The notes under the pieces were generated by a model. The model saw nothing but the letters and a program-made list of their open reading frames with translations, made no database searches and had not been told where the DNA came from. 64,000 nt of DNA from NCBI GenBank assembly GCA_020073345.1, contig JAIQFI010000036.1, forward strand, positions 1 through 64,000. The letters are read 5' to 3'. A program made the translations under genes and the position numbers. Below are positions 26,102-35,536 of this stretch, in pieces; the stretch's first letter is position 1; each line of letters starts with the position of its first letter. This DNA comes from Terriglobia bacterium. Lineage in GTDB: Bacteria; Acidobacteriota; Terriglobia; Bryobacterales; Bryobacteraceae.

Positions 26102-26108
26102 AGTCGCT

Positions 26109-27020
26109 ATGGACCAGGATAGTCTCAAGCTTTTCAGGGACATCGCGCAGACCCGCAGTTTTAGCCGGGCTGCAGCCATGAATGGGTGTAGCCAATCGGC
26201 TGCCAGCCAGCAGGTGCAGGAACTAGAGCGGACCTTAGGCGCCACCCTGCTGGACCGGTCCCGGCGGCCCCTGGTGGTGACCCCGGCCGGCCAGCTTTAC
26301 GCCGAATTCTGCCGGGATGTGCTTCGCCGCCGGGCCGAGTTGGAGGCAGCCCTGGGGCTCCTGAAACACCAGACTGCGGGCACGGTCCGCGTGGCTTCTA
26401 TTTATTCCGTGGGACTGAGCGAGATGGTGGAATTGGAAAAGCAGTTCGCCGCGCGGCACCCGGAGGCGGGTCTCGAAGTCCAATATCTGCAGCCGGCGAA
26501 AGTCTACGCCGCCGTGCTGGCCGACCAGGCCGACTTGGGGCTGGTGAGTTACCCTCATGCGACTCGAGAAATCAAAGTGATCCCCTGGCGGCAGGAGGAA
26601 ATGGTGCTGGCGACCGCCCCGGACCATCCTCTCGCCAAGAAGGCGGTGGCGATTCATGGACCGATACCCATCGAAGACCTGGACGGCGTGGATTTCGTGG
26701 GGTTCGACGAGGAGCTTCCGATCCGCAGCGACGTGGACCGGTTTCTCAAGGACAAGGGCGTGACCGTGAATGTATCGGTGCATTTCGACAACATCCAGAT
26801 GATCAAGGAAGCCGTGGCCCACCGCGTGGGGGTGAGCATCATGCCGCACCGGGTGATGCGCGAGGATATCCGTCAAAAACGCCTGGCGGCGATCCGGATC
26901 GCGGGAGCAAGTCTGTACCGGCCCCTGGGGATCATCCATCGCAAAAAGAAGCGTTTTCGGCCGGTGGCGCAGGCCTTTTTGGATCTGCTGTGCGAGAAGC
27001 CGGTGCCCGAGGCGGCCTAG
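26109..27020 (+). CDS. LysR-family transcriptional regulator, divergent from gltBD
   Basis: The 303-residue regulator has an N-terminal winged helix-turn-helix (residues 5-64: FRDIAQTRSFSRAAAMNGCS, QSAASQQVQELERTLG) and a LysR substrate-binding domain from about 90 (TVRVASIYSVGLSEMVELEK; DLGLVSYPHATREIKVIPW). The second helix reads QSAASQQVQ, as in LysR proteins related to CysB/CbbR. Divergent placement across an 84-bp AT-rich gap suggests that it controls gltBD, in the manner of Bacillus GltC. That is inferred from position only; the effector is unknown. Confidence 0.88.
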   Translation: MDQDSLKLFRDIAQTRSFSRAAAMNGCSQSAASQQVQELERTLGATLLDRSRRPLVVTPAGQLYAEFCRDVLRRRAELEAALGLLKHQTAGTVRVASIYSVGLSEMVELEKQFAARHPEAGLEVQYLQPAKVYAAVLADQADLGLVSYPHATREIKVIPWRQEEMVLATAPDHPLAKKAVAIHGPIPIEDLDGVDFVGFDEELPIRSDVDRFLKDKGVTVNVSVHFDNIQMIKEAVAHRVGVSIMPHRVMREDIRQKRLAAIRIAGASLYRPLGIIHRKKKRFRPVAQAFLDLLCEKPVPEAA

Positions 27021-27029
27021 CTTATCCAG

Positions 27030-27545
27030 CTAATTCGGTTTGAATACGGTCAGCTGATCTTTCCAGCGCGAACGAACCGCAATAAAGTCCGGATGCCCCA
27101 GCCCGAGTTCATTGACGATCTGGCGGATCTCGTTGTCTTCCGTGGTCGAGATGCCGGCTTCGGCGGCCGCCACCGCGAACAGGCAATCGAGCAGCGCCAG
27201 TTTCTCCTCGCGCGTGGCGATCCGGCTGAACTCGCGCGTGACCAGGAAGTTTTCGGTTCCCCCGAAGAGCTGCGTGCGGGTCTTGGCGGTCTGGACCACG
27301 ATCAGCGCCTGCTCCTCGGGCAGCCCGCCCCGCTCCATGATGATCCTTTCCATGGCGCGAATTTCTTCCGGACTGATCTTTAAGTCGGCGTTGGCCACGC
27401 GGCTTAGAATGTATCCGAACGCAGCGATGAAACGGGCGCGCGAGGGTTCCAGTTTATCCAGCGCCTCGATCACCTTGCGCACAGTTTCCGTGTCGGCGGT
27501 GTGCGCGTGCTGGTCGGGAATTCCGAGAAAACTACGGATCGACAC
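27030..27545 (-). CDS. TerB-like domain protein
   Basis: From the GTG at 27545, one base after the upstream stop, the 171-residue product is all-alpha. The region from about residue 25 to 150 resembles the TerB/DjlA-N fold: RFIAAFGYILSRVANADLKI-type first helix pair with an acidic loop (ADLKISPEEI), and a second acidic helix pair (AVAAAEAGISTTEDNEIRQI). TerB domains bind divalent metal and are linked to membrane stress and tellurite resistance. A TTG at 27581 would add 12 residues but lies inside the previous gene and is less likely. It is cotranscribed with the MauE-thioredoxin gene. Confidence 0.75.
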   Translation of the reverse strand: MSIRSFLGIPDQHAHTADTETVRKVIEALDKLEPSRARFIAAFGYILSRVANADLKISPEEIRAMERIIMERGGLPEEQALIVVQTAKTRTQLFGGTENFLVTREFSRIATREEKLALLDCLFAVAAAEAGISTTEDNEIRQIVNELGLGHPDFIAVRSRWKDQLTVFKPN

Positions 27546-27546
27546 G

Positions 27547-28515
27547 CTACTGGAGGACGCCCATTTGCTTGAGCAGCTCAATGTGCTTGGACGGATCCTC
27601 TTCGTTGAACTGGGTGGGCATGATTACGCCAGTTTGCCGGCCCCGTTCTATGAGCGCGGCGTAGGGCGGGTTGTCGAACTTGAAGATTTCCCGTAGTTTC
27701 GCGGAATCCGTCGAGGTTTTGGCTTTGAGCCCGCTGTCTTTCAGGTAGGAGGCGGCGAACTGCGGGACGCGCGTCGGGATGCCGACCACGGTGACATCAT
27801 CCTTGAACTTCAACGGCGCCATACTTTTGCCGACCGCGAAGCAGGTCCCGCACTCCGGGTCATAGAAGAACAGAAACACCCGACCTTGTTGGAGGGACAT
27901 CGGCTGGCCATCAACCATGATGGAATCAGGCGCCTTAAGTCCGGTCAATTTGCTGTACGCCGAGCCAAAGCTGACCGCCGCGAAAACCGCGACCGCGCCC
28001 AGGATCACTGCCGCTGTGCGCAGACCTTGCGAGCGCTTGGCCCAGATTCCGGCTATAACCGCCACGGCCATGAAGCCAAGATCGCCATAGAAGAAGCCTG
28101 GACCCACGGAACGCCGCATGTCGATGGTGATCCCCAAGGGCAGCGTTAGCTCCGGGAAGCAGCTGCAATCGCGGCCCCGCAAAGCCGTGTAATTCCATCC
28201 GATGTAGGCCATGAAGGACAACAACAGGATTCCCGCCAGGATGGCTCCCCAACGGCGGAAGCGAGGCACCAGAATCAAGGTTCCAGCGGTGGTTTCGGCA
28301 ACCGCCAGAAGTAGCGCCAAGGGAAGGGTCAGGTCGTAAGGCACCAGCAGGTTCTTGGCGAGATTGGCGAACTTATAGGGATCGAGTGCCTTGTAAACGC
28401 CCGTCATCAAGAACACAACTCCGATGAACAGGGCCGCCGCATGACTGGCAATTGTCTTCCAACCGGGCATTTCGACAGAGCCCGCTAAGGGACTCGCCGT
28501 AGTACTTGAGGCCAT
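27547..28515 (-). CDS. MauE/DoxX-like membrane protein fused to a thioredoxin-like domain
   Basis: From the ATG at 28515 (agaggg just upstream) the product is 322 residues. Residues 22-190 hold four or five transmembrane helices of the DoxX/MauE type, with a loop motif RDCSCF (Cys117, Cys119) like the conserved Cys-x-Cys of MauE. The C-terminal domain (about 195-320) is thioredoxin-like, with VFLFFYDPECGTC placing a CxxC pair at Cys222 and Cys225. The two thiol pairs suggest an electron relay across or at the membrane, as in VKOR/DsbB-type systems; this is inference. The partner protein is not identified. An ATG at 28539 is possible but has no ribosome site. Confidence 0.8.
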   Translation of the reverse strand: MASSTTASPLAGSVEMPGWKTIASHAAALFIGVVFLMTGVYKALDPYKFANLAKNLLVPYDLTLPLALLLAVAETTAGTLILVPRFRRWGAILAGILLLSFMAYIGWNYTALRGRDCSCFPELTLPLGITIDMRRSVGPGFFYGDLGFMAVAVIAGIWAKRSQGLRTAAVILGAVAVFAAVSFGSAYSKLTGLKAPDSIMVDGQPMSLQQGRVFLFFYDPECGTCFAVGKSMAPLKFKDDVTVVGIPTRVPQFAASYLKDSGLKAKTSTDSAKLREIFKFDNPPYAALIERGRQTGVIMPTQFNEEDPSKHIELLKQMGVLQ

Positions 28516-28557
28516 ACCCTCTATTTTAACTGCAAGCATGCCAGAATAGTTGGATTC

Positions 28558-29460
28558 ATGCCTCCCCTGCGGAGAACTGTCCGTGTACCCGCGTCCAGCG
28601 CGAACCTCGGCCCCGGATTTGACGCCCTGGCGCTGGCCCTGGACCTCTATCTGGAATGCCGCTTTCGCCCCGCCGAGCATCTGGCTATCCGCGCCACCGG
28701 GCGGGACTCCGGATCGATCTCCACCGGGGAGGATAACTTCATTTGGCAGACCGCGTTACGGGTGGCGGCGGATACCGGTGCAGCCATGCCATCGATCGAG
28801 CTCGAAATTGCCAACGACATCCCCATCGGCAAGGGGCTGGGGTCGAGCGCGGCGGCGCTGACAGCCGGCGTGGTCATCGCCAATGAGGTATTGGGGCTCG
28901 GCTGGGACCCCCACCGGGTGCTGGACGAGGCGGCGCAGATCGAGGGGCATCCGGACAATGTCGCGGCCTGTGTGCTGGGCTCCATCGTGGCCAGTGCGAT
29001 CGACTCTGAAGGTGTGGCGCGCGCAGTACGCCTGGAACTTGACCCGCACTATAACGTCGCGGTGGTGGTGCCAGATTTCATGCTGCCGACCTCGGAAGCG
29101 CGGCGCGTGCTGCCCGAAACCTATTCGCGCGAGGACACCGTGTTCAACGTACAGCGCAGCGCGCTGCTGATTGTCGCGCTGGCGACGGGAGCCCGGGATG
29201 TTTTTCCGACGGCGCTCGAAGACCGGCTGCACCAGCCCTATCGCTACCATCTGGTGCCGGGACTGGAGGAGATCACCAAGCTTCGGGCGCCCGGACTGCT
29301 CGGATGCGCGCTGAGCGGGGCAGGGCCCTCGATCCTGGTGTTCCATGAGCGTGGCCACGAAGACGTCTGTGAGCTGGTGCGGGACGTTTTTGCGCGCCGC
29401 GGCCATAAATCGGAAATCGTCTGCTCGGCCGTATCGCCGCGAGGGTATAACTTGGAGTAG
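28558..29460 (+). CDS. thrB: Homoserine kinase
   Basis: The 300-residue GHMP-family kinase. The N-terminal [20 protein letters not shown] is the typical ThrB substrate-side motif, and [20 protein letters not shown] near residue 90 is the GHMP ATP-binding loop. [13 protein letters not shown] and the C-terminal [11 protein letters not shown] segment complete the signature. It phosphorylates homoserine on the route to threonine. Length is normal. It is divergent from the MauE-thioredoxin gene and its stop overlaps the GTG start of the next gene by one base (tagtg). Confidence 0.94.
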   Translation: MPPLRRTVRVPASSANLGPGFDALALALDLYLECRFRPAEHLAIRATGRDSGSISTGEDNFIWQTALRVAADTGAAMPSIELEIANDIPIGKGLGSSAAALTAGVVIANEVLGLGWDPHRVLDEAAQIEGHPDNVAACVLGSIVASAIDSEGVARAVRLELDPHYNVAVVVPDFMLPTSEARRVLPETYSREDTVFNVQRSALLIVALATGARDVFPTALEDRLHQPYRYHLVPGLEEITKLRAPGLLGCALSGAGPSILVFHERGHEDVCELVRDVFARRGHKSEIVCSAVSPRGYNLE

Positions 29461-31505
29461 TGTCCAACCGCCTGCTCCACGAAAAAAGTCCCTACCTGCT
29501 CCAGCACGCGCACAACCCCGTGGATTGGTATCCGTGGGGTCAAGCGGCGCTCGACAAAGCCCGCCAGGAAGACAAACCGATCTTTCTTTCAATCGGGTAT
29601 TCCACGTGTCATTGGTGCCATGTGATGGAGCACGAATCGTTCGAGAACGAAGATGTCGCGCGGGTCTTGAATGAGCACTTCGTGCCGGTGAAAGTCGACC
29701 GCGAAGAGCGCCCCGATCTGGACCGCGTCTACATGCTGTTCGTGCAGGCGTCCACCGGCAGCGGCGGATGGCCCATGTCGGTCTGGCTGACGCCGGAGGG
29801 CAAGCCGTTTTTCGGCGGGACCTATTTCCCGCCCGACACCCGTTACGGCCGGCCGGGATTTCGAACGATTCTCGAAAGTCTCGCGCGGGCTTGGCGCGAG
29901 GAGCGCGATAAAATCGAGCAGTCCGGCGCGCAGGTGGTCGAACAGCTTCGCCAGTATAGCCAACAAGGCGGTGAAAGCCGCGGCCAAGTCGGGCAGAACG
30001 CGCTCGATTCCGCTTTCTTCGCTTTCCGGAGATCGTTCGACGCGCGACTGGGCGGCTTTGGGAATGCGCCCAAGTTCCCGCGTCCGAGCGTGCTCAATTT
30101 CCTGCTGCGCTACGCGGCCCTCATGGGCAATGAGGAAGCTCGCGATATGGTCCTGGTGACCCTGCGGGCGATGGCCAAGGGCGGGATGCACGATCAGCTC
30201 GGTGGCGGATTTCATCGCTACTCGGTCGATGAGAACTGGTTCGTTCCGCATTTCGAAAAAATGCTCTACGACCAGGCGCAGCTCGCGATTTCGTATCTGG
30301 AGGCGTACCAGATTACCGGCGACGCGCAATACGCCGATGTGGCCCGGGGCATTTTTGACTACGTGTTGCGCGACCTCGCCCATCCAAACGGCGGATTCTA
30401 TTCGGCCGAGGATGCCGACAGCGCGACGGATCCGGCTCAGCCGAACAAAAAGTCCGAAGGTGCGTTCTACATCTGGAGCTATCAGGAAATCGTGGATGTC
30501 CTCGGTGAGCAGGACGCGGCCGTGTTCTGCAAGCGGTTCGGCGTGTCACCCGGCGGCAACGTTGAGCAAGACCCGCACGGCGAGTTTACCGGACGTAACA
30601 TTCTCTATCAGGCGCAGGACATCGCGGACGAATCTCTGCAACGGTCGGCTGCGAAGCTCCTTGAAGTTCGCTCGCGCCGTCCACGGCCGCACCTTGACGA
30701 TAAGATTCTCAGCGGCTGGAACGGGCTCATGATTTCGGCCTTCGCCAAGGGCGCGCAGATTCTCGACGAGCCGCGCTATGCAGAAGCCGCGCGGTCGGCG
30801 GTAACTTTTCTCTTCGGCATGCTCTGGCGCGACGGAGAAGACATACTGCTCCGCCGCTATCGCGATGGGGATGCCGCCATCGAAGCGTTCCTGGACGACT
30901 ATGCGTTGCTGATCAACGCTCTCGTAGATGTGTACGAAACCGAGTTCAACCTGGCCGATCTGGGTTGGGCAGCACGGCTCGCCGAGCGCGCTATCGCCTT
31001 GTTTCAGGACACGAAGGGCGGCGGATTCTTCAGCTCGCCGGCGAATCAAAGCGATCTGGTGCTCCGGCTCAAGGACGATTACGACGGCGCGGAGCCCTCG
31101 GGCAATTCCGTGATGGCATTGGCGCTGTTGCGTCTGGCGCGTATCACCGGACGAGATGATTTCCGGATCGCGGCGGAGAAGACTCTGGAAGCGTTTGCGG
31201 GGCGGATGCTCGCGGGCGGCGCTGGATTGCCGCAGATGCTGGTGGCGCAGATGTTCGCCATGGGCAAGCCGATGGAGATCGTGTTGGCCGGCCCACAGGC
31301 CGGGTTTCCAAGTATGCTGCGTGAGATCCGAAAACGCTTTCTGCCCAATGCCGTTGTGATGCGGGCTTCGGAGGCTCCGAACGCGATGCCACCCGTGGAC
31401 GGCCTCGCCACGGCGTACGTTTGCGAAAATTACGCCTGCAAGTTGCCAGTGACCGCGGCGGAAGCGCTTGCGGAATCGTTACACCAGCAGGTTCGCATTC
31501 CGTAG
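29460..31505 (+). CDS. DUF255 thioredoxin-domain protein (YyaL/SPATA20 family)
   Basis: The 681-residue protein begins with the DUF255 thioredoxin-like domain: [20 protein letters not shown], then the strictly conserved [15 protein letters not shown] with a CxxC pair near residue 48. [20 protein letters not shown] follows. The rest is an (alpha/alpha)6-barrel with [20 protein letters not shown] and [19 protein letters not shown], resembling sugar epimerase folds. Function is poorly defined. The start codon is a GTG overlapping the thrB stop; the homology begins immediately after it, which confirms the choice. Confidence 0.92.
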   Translation: MSNRLLHEKSPYLLQHAHNPVDWYPWGQAALDKARQEDKPIFLSIGYSTCHWCHVMEHESFENEDVARVLNEHFVPVKVDREERPDLDRVYMLFVQASTGSGGWPMSVWLTPEGKPFFGGTYFPPDTRYGRPGFRTILESLARAWREERDKIEQSGAQVVEQLRQYSQQGGESRGQVGQNALDSAFFAFRRSFDARLGGFGNAPKFPRPSVLNFLLRYAALMGNEEARDMVLVTLRAMAKGGMHDQLGGGFHRYSVDENWFVPHFEKMLYDQAQLAISYLEAYQITGDAQYADVARGIFDYVLRDLAHPNGGFYSAEDADSATDPAQPNKKSEGAFYIWSYQEIVDVLGEQDAAVFCKRFGVSPGGNVEQDPHGEFTGRNILYQAQDIADESLQRSAAKLLEVRSRRPRPHLDDKILSGWNGLMISAFAKGAQILDEPRYAEAARSAVTFLFGMLWRDGEDILLRRYRDGDAAIEAFLDDYALLINALVDVYETEFNLADLGWAARLAERAIALFQDTKGGGFFSSPANQSDLVLRLKDDYDGAEPSGNSVMALALLRLARITGRDDFRIAAEKTLEAFAGRMLAGGAGLPQMLVAQMFAMGKPMEIVLAGPQAGFPSMLREIRKRFLPNAVVMRASEAPNAMPPVDGLATAYVCENYACKLPVTAAEALAESLHQQVRIP

Positions 31506-31614
31506 TTACGATAGCTTTCTCAGGGCCTCACTACGCCTGCAACGAGGACTCGCAATATCGTGTGGGAAAATGAGCGATCATGTGGAAGTCCGTTCCCGCT
31601 GATTTGGAGGCTGC

Positions 31615-32553
31615 ATGTCACTGTCATTGAAACGTATTCTTGAGCTGTCTATCGTTTTGTCGAGCCTGTCTGCAATTGCTTCGGCGGGCTCCATCAGTTC
31701 CGTTGTAGTGTACGGAGACAGCCTTTCGGACAATGGCAATTTGTTCAGCGCCACGGGTCAGCCCGGAGCGCCCTATTTTATGGGCCGTAGGTCCGATGGG
31801 CCCGTCGCTGTCGAGCAACTCGCAGCGTCACTCGGTGCGCCCCTACTGGATTTTGCATGGATCGGTGCCACGACTGGAATCGGCAATTATGCCGATGGCG
31901 GAACGACCACCACTGTTGGCGCTTTTTCGCTGCCCGGTATGCAGACAGAGTTTGCGGCGTCGCAAGCATCATTGGGTCCTTACCTTGCCGGCGGGTTATT
32001 TGTCGTGTGGGGAGGGCCGAATGATTTTCTTGCGCCGTCGCCACTGGATTCGACACCGCTGGCCGTGATCAGTAGGGGTGTGGCTGATGAATTGGGCATC
32101 GTGACCGGTCTGGAATTGCTCGGGGCCACCAAAATTCTGGTGCCGGGCATGCCGGATCTCGGTCTTACGCCGTACTTTCAGAGCCTGGGTTCTGTCGCTG
32201 CCGCGCAAGCCTCGGCCATTACCGATGCTTATAACGCGTCCCTCCGGGCGGGCCTGCCTCCCGGCGTGCTTTTTTATGACACCGCAACGCTAGTGCGCTC
32301 TATGGTCGCCAACCCCGCGGCATACGGGTTTACCAACGTGAGCGATGCGTGCTTCGATGGAACAACGGTGTGTGCCAACCCTTCGCAGTATCTGTTTTTC
32401 GATAGCTTTCATCCCACCACAGCTACTGACGCATTCGCGGCACGGGGTTTTCTGGAGACGGTTGTGCCGGAACCATCCACCTTCCTCCTTATATTCGGTG
32501 GATTGGCTCTTTGCGCAGCCTTACGGAAACGGGTTCCTTTGCCCCGCGCGTGA
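31615..32553 (+). CDS. SGNH/GDSL hydrolase with PEP-CTERM sorting signal
   Basis: This 312-residue secreted esterase/lipase-like enzyme has a signal peptide ending near ASAGS. GDSLSDNGNLFS carries the nucleophile Ser (block I), GGPNDFLAP is block III, and DSFHPTTATD supplies the catalytic Asp and His (block V). The architecture resembles phospholipase/lecithinase GDSL proteins. The C-terminus VPEPSTFLLIFGGLALCAAL followed by RKR is a full PEP-CTERM signal: motif, helix and basic tail. The mature protein is therefore probably processed by an exosortase and released or anchored at the surface. No exosortase gene lies in the window. A good ribosome site (ggagg, 4 bases before ATG) precedes it. 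Confidence 0.92.
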   Translation: MSLSLKRILELSIVLSSLSAIASAGSISSVVVYGDSLSDNGNLFSATGQPGAPYFMGRRSDGPVAVEQLAASLGAPLLDFAWIGATTGIGNYADGGTTTTVGAFSLPGMQTEFAASQASLGPYLAGGLFVVWGGPNDFLAPSPLDSTPLAVISRGVADELGIVTGLELLGATKILVPGMPDLGLTPYFQSLGSVAAAQASAITDAYNASLRAGLPPGVLFYDTATLVRSMVANPAAYGFTNVSDACFDGTTVCANPSQYLFFDSFHPTTATDAFAARGFLETVVPEPSTFLLIFGGLALCAALRKRVPLPRA

Positions 32554-32606
32554 GGAACCGTCCATCTCGATTATGATGGCCGGAACTCAGCTTACAATAG
32601 AAATCT

Positions 32607-33134
32607 ATGGAGAGACCAGGAGCAACAACACTCAGAGGAAATCCGCTGACGGTGCTGGGTCCGGCGTTGAAGCCGGGCGAGAAGGCGCCGGATTTCAAGG
32701 CGGTCGACGACTCACTTAAAACGCTGGATCTGGCGGGCACGGGAAGCGGCGTCCGGATTTTCAGCGTGGTTCCCTCGCTCGATACGCCCGTCTGCGACGC
32801 GCAGACCAAGCGGTTCAACGAAGAAGCCGGCAAGCTGCCGGACGTGAAGATCTACACCTTCAGCATGGATCTTCCTTTCGCCCAAAAACGTTGGTGCGGA
32901 GCATACGGCGTCGACCACGTCAAAATGGTTTCCGATCACCGCGACGGATCCTTCGGCGAGGCTTACGGAACGCTCATCAAGGATCTGCGCATCATGAGCC
33001 GGGCGATCTTCGTGCTCGACAAGAACAACGTGATTCGCTACGTGGAGTATGTGAAGGAAGTGGGCGATCACCCCAACTACGAGGCCGCTCTCGCGGCAGC
33101 CCGTGGGGCCGCGGGCGGAGCCGCTTCCGCTTAG
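32607..33134 (+). CDS. tpx: Thiol peroxidase
   Basis: The 175-residue atypical 2-Cys peroxiredoxin has peroxidatic Cys63 in SLDTPVCDAQTKRFNEEA and resolving Cys97 in FAQKRWCGAYG, the hallmark spacing of Tpx. The protein opens with RGNPLTVLGPALKPGEKAPD. It reduces hydroperoxides using thioredoxin. The Ala/Gly-rich C-terminus (AARGAAGGAASA) extends slightly beyond the usual Tpx end. A tacaat hexamer lies 8 bases before the ATG, which could be a -10 element giving a short leader; no clear -35 is seen. It stands alone between the SGNH hydrolase and the MPN-like gene. Confidence 0.95.
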   Translation: MERPGATTLRGNPLTVLGPALKPGEKAPDFKAVDDSLKTLDLAGTGSGVRIFSVVPSLDTPVCDAQTKRFNEEAGKLPDVKIYTFSMDLPFAQKRWCGAYGVDHVKMVSDHRDGSFGEAYGTLIKDLRIMSRAIFVLDKNNVIRYVEYVKEVGDHPNYEAALAAARGAAGGAASA

Positions 33135-33314
33135 GTTCGAGCTCCTTATTGACGCGACTTCGTGAAGCGCGGCTGGCGGTGGCGCGGCTTGGACGCAGCG
33201 GTGTACCTGGGAACCTTAGCTTTCCGTACAATGAAGGTTATCCGGATCCGATTTCTGTCAAACCAGACTGGGTAAGGTTTGTTTAAATCAGATTGCTATG
33301 GAATTGGCCATATC

Positions 33315-34670
33315 ATGAGCGATGTCACGTTCGGGAGCTGGAGCGCGGCGGAGAGCCCGATAACCGTTGAGTATTCGCTGGTGGTGATCGAGGAAATCCG
33401 GCATGAGGTCGCCGAGGGATTCCAAAAACTGTCGCGGGGCGGAATCGAAGTGGGCGGCCTGCTCTACGGCGTGTACGAAGGAAAAACGACGCGGATCATG
33501 GCGATTCGTCCGTCCGCCTGTGAACACGCCTACGGTCCGGCTTTCCGTCTTTCAGAACGGGACCGGACGGCATTGCGCGAGCAGCTTCATCAGGATCAGC
33601 AGGATGCGCGGTTGGAGGGCCTAGTGTGCGTCGGTTGGTATGTTTCGCACACGCGCACCGAAATCTCGCTGACGGAATCCGATCAGGAGATCTTTTCCAG
33701 TTATTTCGCTCAACCCAGGCAGGTGACTCTGGTCGTGCGGCCCAGCCGGGGCGGAAACATGTGGGCGGGATTTTTTGTGCGGGAGCCTGACGGAACGGTT
33801 ATCACCAGCCGGAGCTATCTGGAGTTCAGTTTTCCGGACCGGCTGGCTGCCTTCGACCAACGGGGATCGTTCGACCAACGGGGATCGTCAGCCGAGCGCC
33901 GAACGGAGCACCGCAGCGCTCCTCGCATTGCCCCCCCCCTTGCAGTGCCGGCAATCGTGCCGGCTACAGCGCCGGCCATAGCGCCAGCTCCCCATATCCG
34001 TCCTAATCCGCAGAATTCCGTGCAGACTTCATCCACTGTGACGTCGCTGTTCGGTGTGCCTATGCAGCCTCCGGAGCCGGCCGGCCTGGATAGGGTAAGT
34101 CTAGACCAGAGAGATTCGGCTAAAACAGGTTCGGAAAAGAAGAGCCCGGCTAAGAAGTGGTTCTGGATCGCGGCGGCCGTGATCGTGATCGCAGCGTTGG
34201 CGCTCGCGGGCGCGCGATACGTGACCCTTGGCCGGGCCAATCCAGGCATCGCGCTGAGCGTTTTGGAGCGGGACGGGCAACTGGATATCGAATGGAACCG
34301 CCAAGCCACACCCGTGTCCGGGGCCGTCCAGGGCACGCTGGAGATCGGAGACGGCCCGCAGACACGGACCATTCCGCTGGCGCCCGGCGATTTGGCGTTA
34401 GGAAAGTTCTCCTACAAGCGCGATACGGGGGACATTCAGGTGCGGATGATCGTCGAAGGAGCCGACGGGAAGAAGGTTCAGGAGGGGTCGCGTTTTCTCG
34501 GCCCGGCTCCTCCCAAGGGAAACGAGGAAGAGCTAAAGACGCTACAGCAGCGTCGCGATGAGTTGGAGGCGGAGGTGGCCCGCCTCAAGCAAGCGAATGA
34601 TCAGCAGGCGCAGCGGATCCAGCAGCTGGACCGCACCTTGAAAATCCTGCAGACCCGGCCGGGGAACTAG
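33315..34670 (+). CDS. Membrane protein with degenerate MPN/JAB (JAMM-like) domain and coiled coil
   Basis: The 451-residue protein begins with an MPN/JAB-type fold (about residues 17-165). Glu45 sits in IEVGGLLYGVYEG and the JAMM-like stretch is GWYVSHTRTEISLTESDQEI. The metal ligands H-x-H-x7-S-x2-D read H112-x-R114-x7-S122-x2-E125 here, so the second His and the Asp are replaced and isopeptidase activity is doubtful. A Pro/Ala-rich linker follows, with a tandem FDQRGS duplication. One transmembrane helix (about 281-301, WFWIAAAVIVIAALALAGAR) precedes a small beta-rich domain and a C-terminal coiled coil (about 405-448, EELKTLQQRRDELEAEVARL). The start at MSDVTFGS was chosen because the fold begins soon after; the ribosome site is weak. 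The partner is unknown. Confidence 0.7.
   Translation: MSDVTFGSWSAAESPITVEYSLVVIEEIRHEVAEGFQKLSRGGIEVGGLLYGVYEGKTTRIMAIRPSACEHAYGPAFRLSERDRTALREQLHQDQQDARLEGLVCVGWYVSHTRTEISLTESDQEIFSSYFAQPRQVTLVVRPSRGGNMWAGFFVREPDGTVITSRSYLEFSFPDRLAAFDQRGSFDQRGSSAERRTEHRSAPRIAPPLAVPAIVPATAPAIAPAPHIRPNPQNSVQTSSTVTSLFGVPMQPPEPAGLDRVSLDQRDSAKTGSEKKSPAKKWFWIAAAVIVIAALALAGARYVTLGRANPGIALSVLERDGQLDIEWNRQATPVSGAVQGTLEIGDGPQTRTIPLAPGDLALGKFSYKRDTGDIQVRMIVEGADGKKVQEGSRFLGPAPPKGNEEELKTLQQRRDELEAEVARLKQANDQQAQRIQQLDRTLKILQTRPGN
33852..33887 (+). repeat. Tandem duplication of 18 bp inside the MPN-like gene
   Basis: Ttcgaccaacggggatcg occurs twice back to back (33852-33869 and 33870-33887), duplicating FDQRGS in the linker without changing the frame. 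The perfect identity suggests a recent slippage event. Confidence 0.95.
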
Positions 34671-34692
34671 CGGCCCAACTTTTCGATTTACT

Positions 34693-35505
34693 GTGCAGAT
34701 TCCTCTCTACCAAGTGGACGCCTTCGCTAGCGCGCCCTTTCAGGGCAGGTTTTTTTCGGGTAACCCAGCTGCGGTGTGCCCTCTGGAACGCTGGCTCCAA
34801 GATGAAACTCTCCAGGCCATCGCCGCGGAGAATAATCTGGCGGAGACGGCGTACTATGTACGGCAGAACAGACGCTATCGTTTGCGCTGGTTTACGCCCA
34901 CAGTAGAGGTGGACTTATGCGGTCACGCTACGGTGGCTGCGGCGCACGTCATTCTGGAACTCCGGCGGGAGACAGCCGAGCAGCAGGTGGCGTTTGACTC
35001 GCGCAGCGGTGAGTTAACGGTCGCTCGGGAAAACGACCTTTACGTTCTGGACTTCCCTTCGCGCCCGCCGCTGGAATGCGCGGATGACTCCTCGCTATTC
35101 GAGGCTCTGGGCGCGCGCCCGGGGGCATTCCTGCGAACCGGAGATTGTTTCTGCGTGTTCGAGACCGAAGAGCAGGTTCGGGCGCTGGCTCCGGATATGA
35201 GCAAGCTCATGGCGGTGGATTGCCGTGGGGTGATCGTCACGGCCCCGGGGAAGGACTGTGATTTTGTCTCGCGATTCTTCGCCCCGCGGGCCGGCATTCC
35301 GGAGGATCCGGTCACCGGCAGCGCGCACACGACCTTGATCCCGTATTGGTCGCGCAGGCTGGGAAAGAAGAAACTGTTCGCGCGGCAGGTATCCCATCGG
35401 GGCGGCGAATTATGGTGCGAGGACCGGGGCGCACGAGTGGGGATCGGGGGCCGCGCTGTACAATACCTGGAGGGACACATTACGCTTCCTTCCGAATCAC
35501 TGTAA
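34693..35505 (+). CDS. PhzF family isomerase-like protein
   Basis: The 270-residue protein is of the PhzF/YddE diaminopimelate-epimerase-like fold. IPLYQVDAFASAPFQGRFFS and GNPAAVCPL form the N-terminal signature, NNLAETAYYV carries the conserved catalytic Glu, and WFTPTVEVDLCGHATVAAAH and EDPVTGSAHTTLIPYWS complete the duplicated domains. Stand-alone members outside phenazine clusters have no established substrate, and no phenazine genes are present. The start is GTG, 23 bases after the previous stop, and homology begins at the second codon. It is probably cotranscribed with the MPN-like gene upstream. Confidence 0.88.
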   Translation: MQIPLYQVDAFASAPFQGRFFSGNPAAVCPLERWLQDETLQAIAAENNLAETAYYVRQNRRYRLRWFTPTVEVDLCGHATVAAAHVILELRRETAEQQVAFDSRSGELTVARENDLYVLDFPSRPPLECADDSSLFEALGARPGAFLRTGDCFCVFETEEQVRALAPDMSKLMAVDCRGVIVTAPGKDCDFVSRFFAPRAGIPEDPVTGSAHTTLIPYWSRRLGKKKLFARQVSHRGGELWCEDRGARVGIGGRAVQYLEGHITLPSESL

Positions 35506-35536
35506 CTACTTTGCGATCAGAGGCATCTGAGAGAAT

